Shown in pieces: positions 1 through 4,866 of a stretch of 6,749 nucleotides of DNA. The notes below the pieces were generated by a model. That model saw only the letters and a program-made list of their open reading frames with translations. It was not told where the DNA came from and ran no database searches. The DNA is from Pseudomonadota bacterium (GTDB lineage: Bacteria; Myxococcota_A; Polyangia; Haliangiales; Haliangiaceae), in NCBI GenBank assembly GCA_023430775.1, contig JAEYYY010000555.1, forward strand, positions 1 through 6,749. The letters are read 5' to 3'. The position numbers and the translations under genes were made by a program. Position 1 is the stretch's first letter; every line of letters begins with the position of its first letter.

Positions 1-2
1 TC

Positions 3-1964
3 GCCGCCAACACCGGGCTCGCCGGCTCCGAGCTGATCACGATCGAGGACAAGGCCGCGCTCGACGCCAGCGCCGAGGGCCACGACATGGGACGCGACGT
101 CCTGCGCACGCTGCCCGGCAGCGGCAACGACGCGCTCAAGGCGCTGCAGAGCTTGCCCGGGACGGCGCGCGTGCCGTTCGGGCTCGGTGGGCTGGTGCTT
201 CGCGGGTTCTCCCCGCGCGACAGCAACGTGTTCCTCGACGGCATCGAGGTGCCGGTGCTGTTTCACTTCGGCGGACTGGCGTCGTTCTTCCCGAGCACGA
301 TGATCGATTCGCTCGAGCTGATCTCGAGCGGCTACGGCGTTCGCTATGGACGCGGCCAGGGCGGCCTCGTCGACATCGCGTCGCGCAGCGGTCGCACCGA
401 TCGATGGGCGGTGGGCGCCGAGATGAGCCTGCTCGATGCCAGCGCGATGGCCGAGGGACCGGTGCGGGGCGGCGGGCTGACCGTCGGCGTGCGGCGCAGC
501 TTCGTCGATGCCGTGCTCGCCGCGGTGCCGATCAGCGATCTGACGCTGGCGCCGCGCTACCTCGATTCGCAGGTGCGCTGGCAGTCGAAGGACAAGAAGT
601 GGACGGCACTGCTGTTCGGGGTCGACGACGGCATCGGCCTGACCGCCGACGGCGGCGACGACACGTTCGACGCGCGCCAGAGCTTCATTCGCGCCGGTGT
701 CAAGTATCGAGCGCGGCGCGGTGACCTGACGCTGACCGCGACTCCGTGGCTCGGCTTCGATCGCACCGCGATCGAGACCGACAACGATCGGGTGATCCGC
801 AACAACGTCACGTTCGCCGGGCGAGCGACGCTGCAGCGCGATCTACCGAGCGGCTTCGTCGCCGGTGGGCTCGATCTGCAGGGCAATCGCTATGGCTACC
901 AGCTCGACGACGACATGCCCGATCTGCCCGACGGCATGGAGGCTCCCCCGGCCTCGCTGACCGGAGCGCGCTGGGGCGCCGACCTCGGTGCGTGGGCGGA
1001 GTACTCGCATCGCTTCGCCGGCGGCAAGCTCGCGGTCCAGCCGGGCGTGCGCGGCGATCGATTCGGTCTCACCGGCGAGTGGGTGCTCGATCCGCGGCTG
1101 ACCCTGCGCGAGCAGCTCACCGACTCCCTGACGCTGACGCAGGCGATCGGTCGCTACCACCAGCCACCGCTGGTCACCGCGGTCGACTTCCGACTTCCCG
1201 ACGAGCCGTTCAAGGCGTCGTATGCGTGGCAGGTCAGCGCCGGCGCGACCGTCGTCAGCAAGCGGCTCGGCGGCGACATCAGCGCGACCGCGTTCGCCGC
1301 TCGGCTCGACAACCTCGCGGTCGATGTCGTCAGCGGCGCGACGCCGATCGCGGATCCGTCGAGCGCGGCCGCCGGCGGTGTCGGTGCCGCGAGTCGCGAG
1401 CTGATGGAGGAGAACTTCGGGCGCTACGCGTACCAGGCGAGCCGCGGTCGCGGTCGGACGTACGGCGTCGAGACGTTGATCCGCCGGCGCGTCGGCTGGC
1501 TGCAGGGCTGGGTCGCGTACACCTACTCGCGATCGTTCCGCCACGGCGATCCGTGGTCGGCGGAGCGCTACGTGCCGTACATCCTCGATCAGCCGCACGT
1601 GCTGACGGCGCTCGCGACGGTGCCGCTCGGCGGCAAGTGGCGGATCGGCGCGCGGTTCCGGTTCGCGTCGGGAAACCCGATCACGCCGACGACGGGCGCC
1701 TACTTCGATACCGATCCGCAGGAGTTCGTCCCGATCTCCGGTGCGCCGCTCTCCGATCGGCTGCCGCCGTTCATCCAGCTCGATGTCCGCTTCGACCGGG
1801 TGTGGCGGCGGTCGTGGGGCAACCTCAAGCTGTTCCTCGCCATCCAGCACGTCACCAACCGCGTGAACCCCGAGGGCGTGACCTACAACTTCGACTTCAG
1901 CCAGCGCTCGTACACGCGCGGGTTACCGATCTTCCCGTCGCTTGGCCTGGAGTACACGCCGTGA
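3..1964 (+). CDS. TonB-dependent outer-membrane receptor (5' partial)
   Basis: This is the C-terminal 653 residues of a TonB-dependent receptor: a 22-strand outer-membrane barrel with an N-terminal plug, which imports ligands using TonB/ExbBD energy. The frame is open to the left edge, so the ATG at 87 is internal and the true start lies upstream, together with any signal peptide, TonB box or carboxypeptidase-regulatory-like domain. The plug begins around residues 29-55 (DVLRTLPG, then LQSLPGTAR), the entry typical of the myxobacterial/Bacteroidota-like class. It continues through a VLRGFSPRDSNVFLDGIEV segment and ends near GYGVRYGRGQGGLVDI (about residue 125). The rest has alternating amphipathic strands rich in Tyr, Arg and Gly, with barrel-type segments such as GRTYGVETLIRR, AYTYSRS and RFASGNPITPTTGAYF. 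The last strand ends GLEYTP rather than in the usual C-terminal Phe/Trp. The ligand cannot be told from sequence. The stop overlaps the start of the next gene. The family call is firm; the substrate is unknown. Confidence 0.93.
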   Translation, partial: AANTGLAGSELITIEDKAALDASAEGHDMGRDVLRTLPGSGNDALKALQSLPGTARVPFGLGGLVLRGFSPRDSNVFLDGIEVPVLFHFGGLASFFPSTMIDSLELISSGYGVRYGRGQGGLVDIASRSGRTDRWAVGAEMSLLDASAMAEGPVRGGGLTVGVRRSFVDAVLAAVPISDLTLAPRYLDSQVRWQSKDKKWTALLFGVDDGIGLTADGGDDTFDARQSFIRAGVKYRARRGDLTLTATPWLGFDRTAIETDNDRVIRNNVTFAGRATLQRDLPSGFVAGGLDLQGNRYGYQLDDDMPDLPDGMEAPPASLTGARWGADLGAWAEYSHRFAGGKLAVQPGVRGDRFGLTGEWVLDPRLTLREQLTDSLTLTQAIGRYHQPPLVTAVDFRLPDEPFKASYAWQVSAGATVVSKRLGGDISATAFAARLDNLAVDVVSGATPIADPSSAAAGGVGAASRELMEENFGRYAYQASRGRGRTYGVETLIRRRVGWLQGWVAYTYSRSFRHGDPWSAERYVPYILDQPHVLTALATVPLGGKWRIGARFRFASGNPITPTTGAYFDTDPQEFVPISGAPLSDRLPPFIQLDVRFDRVWRRSWGNLKLFLAIQHVTNRVNPEGVTYNFDFSQRSYTRGLPIFPSLGLEYTP

Positions 1965-2785
1965 AGCACCTCGCCCTCGTCCTGCTCGCGGCCTGCTCGG
2001 ACGACAGCACCGGCTCGATCACGGTGATCGATGCACCGCGCGTGCTCGCGATCCCGAGCGAGCCGTCGGTGCTCGATGTCGATGGCGAGGTCCAGCTGCG
2101 GCCGGTGATCGTCGACGGCGATGGCCCGCGCAGCGGCGATCCGGTGCGGCTGCGCGCGTGCTCGCCGTGGCGGTTCGTCGCCGAGCCCGCGTCGGATTGC
2201 GCCGGCGCCGATGCGTTGCCGCTCGCGGAGGATCCCGACGGCTCGTTCACGGTCTCGACGGCGCAGCTGCTCCAGGCATTCCCGCCGCCGATGGGCAACG
2301 CGGATGCCGAGACGCTCGCGCTCGCGATCGAGGCAGGGCTCGATCCGCGGATCCCGGTGATCGCCGAGGTCGAGATCGCCGGCGAGACGCTCGTCGCACG
2401 ACGCGATGTCCGGATCGTCGTCGATGCCAGCGAGCTGCAGAACCCGCGGCTCACCGCCGTGACCTTCGACGATGTCGACACGCGCACGCTGCGCGCGGCG
2501 ACCGCGTACGAGCTGCGGCTGCAGTTCGATCTCGCCAGCTTCGATCCGCGCGACCCCGACGACGACGATGAACCGGAGCGGCTCGAGCGCTACGACTGCT
2601 ACTTCTACAGTCCGACCGGCGAGCTCGAGGAGCACGAGATCGACATCCGCGAGCCCGAGCTGTCCGTCGAGACGCCGGCCAACCTCTACACCACGGGTGC
2701 CGCCGGCCCGGGCTGGTTGTTCCTCGTGGTCACCGATCGCACGGGCGGGATGATGGCCGAGGCCGTGCCGCTCGTGATCGAGTGA
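1961..2785 (+). CDS. Putative lipoprotein coupled to the TonB-dependent receptor
   Basis: A 274-residue predicted lipoprotein. I chose the GTG at 1961 because it overlaps the receptor stop as GTGA and directly begins a lipoprotein signal, MKHLALVLLAAC (lipobox LAAC, lipidated Cys12). The same frame stays open upstream inside the receptor gene, but that part is an Arg/Ala-rich shadow. The signal is very short, with 11 residues before the Cys. The mature protein starts SDDSTGS; Asp is not at +2, so outer-membrane sorting is likely under the E. coli rule. Residues 20-52 (IDAPRVLAIPSEPSVLDVDGEVQL) resemble the start of an Ig-like or beta-sandwich domain common in myxobacterial lipoproteins. Cys67 and Cys80 could form a disulfide. 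An acidic run (DPRDPDDDDEPE) lies near residues 196-207, and a last beta-like segment (GPGWLFLVVTDRTGG) precedes the C-terminus. No enzymatic motif is seen. The overlap implies translational coupling and a shared job at the outer membrane, perhaps as an accessory to the receptor, but that role is inferred. Confidence 0.85.
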   Translation: MKHLALVLLAACSDDSTGSITVIDAPRVLAIPSEPSVLDVDGEVQLRPVIVDGDGPRSGDPVRLRACSPWRFVAEPASDCAGADALPLAEDPDGSFTVSTAQLLQAFPPPMGNADAETLALAIEAGLDPRIPVIAEVEIAGETLVARRDVRIVVDASELQNPRLTAVTFDDVDTRTLRAATAYELRLQFDLASFDPRDPDDDDEPERLERYDCYFYSPTGELEEHEIDIREPELSVETPANLYTTGAAGPGWLFLVVTDRTGGMMAEAVPLVIE

Positions 2786-2788
2786 GAG

Positions 2789-4252
2789 CTAATCGATCTC
2801 GATGTACGTGTTGACGACCTCGCCGGTCGTCTTCGACACCGAGACCTCGATGTACGCGCCGAGCCAGCGCCCGATGATGACGTCGCGGTCCGGCATGCCC
2901 GGGTAGGGCTCGATCGGGTTCGTGGTGCGGAACTCGCCGATGCTCTCGGCGTGCTGGAGGCGGTACTCGGAGACCAGCTGCTCGTAGCTGCGCGAGAACT
3001 CGCTGTGCGCGAAGTCGAACTTCGCGAGCTCGAGGAGCAGCGTGTCGGCGGCCGCGTCGCGGATCGCTTGCTCGTTGCCGACCGCCGGCGACACCGGCTC
3101 GACGAGATCGAGCGGGTGGGCGTACGCCTCGTCGAGCGACCCGGTGACCGCAGCCTTCAGCACGGCGGTCTTCGCGGTGGGCGACAGCAGCCAGCGGCCG
3201 AACGTGCGCGACACGCGATCGTCGAGCGTCTGCTCGGCACCGCCGATCAGCTGCTCGACGCGACCGGCGCCGACCAGGTTGGTCGCATCGAAGCGGAACT
3301 TCGGGCTCGACGTCACCGCGATGCCGTCGGCGATCGCGCCCTGCACCGCGACATCGTCGATGACGACGCCGAGGTGGCCCTGACACGACTGGACGACGAA
3401 CGCCTCACCGCAGCTCGCCAGATCGAGCGCGCCGTCGGGCAGCGCCATCAGGCAGGTCTTCGTGGTGGAGGGGCAGTTCGGACGCGGGAACCTGTCGAAC
3501 GGATCGCCCGCCGTCAGCGCGAGCTTCTTGATCGAGAGGCCGAGCTTCGCGTGCTTCTCGACGAGCGAGTTGTCGGCGAGCTCGATGGTGATCGCGACGT
3601 CGCTCGTCCCGCCGGCGATCGCGAACGCGGTGGTCGGAGCGAGGTCGATCTCGAAGTGGGTGTTGTCGACCCGGCGCACCGGGTGCGCCTTGCCGGCCAC
3701 CGCGACGTCGAGCGCGAGCATCTGCGAGGCCGCCTTGCCCTTCGCGCGATACACCACCTGGCCTGCGACGACGACCGGCGTCAGCTCGGCGGTGAGGTAG
3801 ATGGCGGACGAGCCGCTGAACGACGCGAGCCGCGGCCGCACGATCGCGCGGGCGGTCAGCGAGTCCGGCCGCCCCTTCGAGTGCGGGAACGTCAGCCGGA
3901 CGAACTGATCGACGCCGTCGACCAGCGTGCGCGCGGTCGACACCGGCCACGTCAGCTCGAACGACTGCGCGCCGCGCTTCGCGAAGTCGCCGTACGGATC
4001 GTCGATCACGAAGCCGACGCCCTCGGTGATCTTGCGGCTGGCGCGGCCGCGCATCACGAACAGCGAGCCATCCGCGGTCTCGCGGCGCTCGAGCTCGCGG
4101 CGCATCCACACCGTGGTCTCGCCCGTGCGGACCGACAGCTCGCTGGCGGTGTCCGCCTTCGAATCGGGACCGACCTCGACCTCGTCGTCGACCCAATCGG
4201 GATCGGCCGCACACGCGGCCAGCACGCAGACGAACAAGCTAGCGAGACGCAT
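2789..4252 (-). CDS. Large putative lipoprotein of unknown family
   Basis: A 487-residue protein that I cannot assign to a named family. The chosen start is the ATG at 4252, which begins MRLASLFVCVLAAC, a compact lipoprotein signal with lipobox LAAC and lipidated Cys14. A TTG at 4270 would add six residues (MQRDAA) before the signal and is less likely. No clear Shine-Dalgarno precedes either. After the Cys there is an acidic linker (residues 17-34, ending GPDSKAD), then a mostly beta-rich region (about 35-245) with hydrophobic/charged alternation. Next is a four-Cys segment, Cys260-x6-Cys267-x13-Cys281-x8-Cys290, containing LPDGALDLASCGEAF. A helical part (about 325-430) leads to a C-terminal segment, GRWLGAYIEVSVSKTTGEVVNTYIEID, that looks like two beta strands. 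No protease, nuclease or transporter motif is visible. The residue after Cys14 is Ala, so outer-membrane placement is likely. It converges on the receptor/lipoprotein operon with 3 nt between stops. Coding potential is strong; function is unknown. Confidence 0.85.
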   Translation of the reverse strand: MRLASLFVCVLAACAADPDWVDDEVEVGPDSKADTASELSVRTGETTVWMRRELERRETADGSLFVMRGRASRKITEGVGFVIDDPYGDFAKRGAQSFELTWPVSTARTLVDGVDQFVRLTFPHSKGRPDSLTARAIVRPRLASFSGSSAIYLTAELTPVVVAGQVVYRAKGKAASQMLALDVAVAGKAHPVRRVDNTHFEIDLAPTTAFAIAGGTSDVAITIELADNSLVEKHAKLGLSIKKLALTAGDPFDRFPRPNCPSTTKTCLMALPDGALDLASCGEAFVVQSCQGHLGVVIDDVAVQGAIADGIAVTSSPKFRFDATNLVGAGRVEQLIGGAEQTLDDRVSRTFGRWLLSPTAKTAVLKAAVTGSLDEAYAHPLDLVEPVSPAVGNEQAIRDAAADTLLLELAKFDFAHSEFSRSYEQLVSEYRLQHAESIGEFRTTNPIEPYPGMPDRDVIIGRWLGAYIEVSVSKTTGEVVNTYIEID

Positions 4253-4278
4253 TGCTGCGTCGCGTTGCAAAGTTCATA

Positions 4279-4314
4279 CGCGTGATGCGCGGATCAGAAC
4301 GTCGAGATCACGCG
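4279..4314 (-). promoter_or_regulatory. Operator-like inverted repeat before the 487-residue lipoprotein
   Basis: CGCGTGAT (4279-4286) and ATCACGCG (4307-4314) are perfect 8-bp arms with a 20-nt spacer. On the minus strand a -10-like TATGAA (4273-4278) sits directly next to the inner arm, about 20 nt before the ATG at 4252. The repeat would therefore cover the -35/-10 spacer region. No good -35 is visible, so this is a suggestion only. Confidence 0.25.
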
Positions 4315-4340
4315 GCGATCCTCAATCAGGACGCGCACGT

Positions 4341-4378
4341 GCGAAGGCGGTGGCTGGTTGGCTAGCCACCCGCCTCGC
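4341..4378 (-). terminator. Candidate hairpin downstream of the small lipoprotein
   Basis: The left arm GCGAAGGCGGTGGCT (4341-4355) pairs with AGCCACCCGCCTCGC (4364-4378), with one bulged base on each arm and an 8-nt loop. It lies about 50 nt past the small lipoprotein stop. No T-run follows in the minus direction, so a classical intrinsic terminator is not shown; a GC-rich terminator or other 3' structure is possible. Confidence 0.35.
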
Positions 4379-4427
4379 CGTCTTCTGCAACAACTGGTGC
4401 ATCCAGTGCAACTCTCGTTGCGCCGGA

Positions 4428-4694
4428 TTACTTCGCGGGCTTGTCCTCGGTCTTGGCTTCCGGCTTGGCCTCGTCGGGCTTCGCTTCCGTCGGCTTCGCT
4501 TCGGTCGGCTTGGCCTCGTCGGGCTTCGCTTCCGTCGGCTTGGCCTCGTCGGGCTTGGCTTCCGTCGGGTTGGCCTCGTCGATCACCTTGGTCTGCGGGT
4601 CGGTCTTCTTGTCTTCGCTGGCCTTCTTCGGGCAACCGGCGAGAGCGAACATCGAGGCGAGAGCGGCGGCGGCAAACAGCTTGGTGGTCTTCAT
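4428..4694 (-). CDS. Small lipoprotein with a [T/D]EAKP repeat tail
   Basis: An 88-residue predicted lipoprotein. The ATG at 4694 opens a textbook signal, MKTTKLFAAAALASMFALAGC, with lipobox LAGC and lipidated Cys21. The mature 68 residues are entirely hydrophilic and low complexity: KKASEDKKTDPQTKVIDEAN (residues 23-42), then seven pentapeptides of the form P[T/D]EAK (residues 43-77), then PEAKTEDKPAK. The composition is almost only Glu, Ala, Lys, Pro, Thr and Asp, giving a charged rod or extended PEVK-like spacer rather than a folded enzyme. Pro-Lys-Glu rich tails of this kind can reach across the periplasm or toward peptidoglycan, but no binding motif shows this here. The residue after Cys21 is Pro. 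The gene has about 170 nt of non-coding DNA on each side with strong hairpins, so it is probably monocistronic. The signal peptide and repeat both sit in this frame, which makes the gene convincing despite its size. Confidence 0.88.
   Translation of the reverse strand: MKTTKLFAAAALASMFALAGCPKKASEDKKTDPQTKVIDEANPTEAKPDEAKPTEAKPDEAKPTEAKPTEAKPDEAKPEAKTEDKPAK
4464..4568 (-). repeat. 15-nt tandem repeat encoding seven P[T/D]EAK units
   Basis: Seven in-frame 15-nt units lie inside the small lipoprotein gene. In coding order they read PTEAK, PDEAK, PTEAK, PDEAK, PTEAK, PTEAK, PDEAK. The alternation of T and D units suggests that an earlier 30-nt pair was duplicated. The units differ mainly at synonymous sites (GAA/GAG, AAG, GCC/GCG) and at the Thr/Asp codon. 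A degenerate further unit (PEAK) follows. Changes in copy number would keep the frame, so the length may vary between strains. Confidence 0.9.
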
Positions 4695-4705
4695 CTTCGG
4701 TGCAT

Positions 4706-4709
4706 CTCC
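4706..4709 (-). promoter_or_regulatory. Candidate Shine-Dalgarno for the small lipoprotein
   Basis: GGAG on the minus strand lies 11 nt upstream of the ATG at 4694. The spacing is a little long, but this is the clearest ribosome-binding-like match before any start in the window, and it agrees with the start dictated by the lipoprotein signal peptide. Confidence 0.4.
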
Positions 4710-4827
4710 AGGACGACGTCGCGTCCGTGAGCTTCAAGATGAGCGCTGCCCGCGAGCGCGCCACGCAACTATTGTCGTATCTCGCCGCAGCGGCTCGACG
4801 AGCTTGTCGCGAGCCGATGACGATCGG

Positions 4828-4862
4828 CGAACACCATCGACGATCAGCCGCGATGGTGTTCG
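4828..4862 (-). terminator. Strong hairpin after the membrane-protein gene
   Basis: A perfect 12-bp inverted repeat, CGAACACCATCG (4828-4839) and CGATGGTGTTCG (4851-4862), encloses an 11-nt loop. On the minus strand it starts 4 nt after the TGA of the membrane-protein gene. There is no U-tract, so it may end transcription with help from Rho, protect the 3' end, or serve as a protein-binding site. Its position right after a stop makes termination or 3'-end formation the simplest reading. Confidence 0.6.
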
Positions 4863-4866
4863 ACCG

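Larger units (their letters stand above)
4253..4427 (-). other. Hairpin-rich intergenic region between the two lipoprotein genes
   Basis: This 175-nt spacer has no credible gene. Reading in the minus direction after the small lipoprotein stop, it holds GCAAC-GAGA-GTTGC (4408-4421), then ACTGG-ATGCA-CCAGT (4393-4407), then a longer imperfect hairpin (4341-4378), a CGCACGTGCG palindrome (4334-4343), and finally an 8-bp inverted repeat (4279-4314) just before the 487-residue lipoprotein gene. It probably combines the 3' end of one gene with the promoter of the next. Confidence 0.55.
4695..4866 (-). other. Intergenic region upstream of the small lipoprotein
   Basis: This 172-nt spacer separates the membrane-protein gene from the small lipoprotein gene. 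After the 12-bp hairpin at 4828-4862 there are two further inverted repeats: GCCGAT/ATCGGC with a 4-nt loop (4813-4828), and CGGCTCG/CGAGCCG with a 12-nt loop (4791-4816). They share bases 4813-4816 and so exclude each other. The relatively AT-rich stretch on the minus strand, GATACGACAATAG (about 4769-4781), is the best place for a promoter -10 region, but no convincing -35/-10 pair is visible. Confidence 0.5.

Noticed and set aside
87..89. ATG at 87 as the start of the TonB-dependent receptor
   Set aside because: The frame is open to the window edge, and the residues before it (ELITIEDKAALDAS...) fit the conserved lead-in to the plug, so the start is upstream of the window.
843..1850. 335-codon minus-strand frame inside the receptor gene
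   Set aside because: Arg-rich shadow; the plus-strand frame carries unmistakable receptor motifs throughout.
746..1960. Long upstream extension of the lipoprotein frame inside the receptor gene
   Set aside because: The translation there is Arg/Ala/Pro-rich and typical of a shadow frame in GC-rich DNA. The lipoprotein signal begins exactly at GTG 1961.
2777..2803. ATCGAG/CTCGAT inverted repeat at the convergent stop codons as a bidirectional terminator
   Set aside because: Only 6 bp with a 15-nt loop, inside coding sequence of both genes, and no T-runs; too weak to support.
4253..4270. TTG at 4270 as the start of the 487-residue lipoprotein
   Set aside because: It would place six extra residues in front of a complete lipoprotein signal; the ATG at 4252 gives a normal N-terminus.
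2951..4285. 444-codon open frame opposite the 487-residue lipoprotein
   Set aside because: Composition is dominated by Arg, Glu, Leu and Val with no domain or signal. It mirrors the third-position bias of the real gene on the other strand.
4691..4705. Four-codon leader peptide (ATG CAC CGA AGA TGA) overlapping the small lipoprotein start
   Set aside because: Its ATG directly abuts the GGAG, leaving no room for initiation. The overlap is most likely a coincidence of the ribosome-site sequence.
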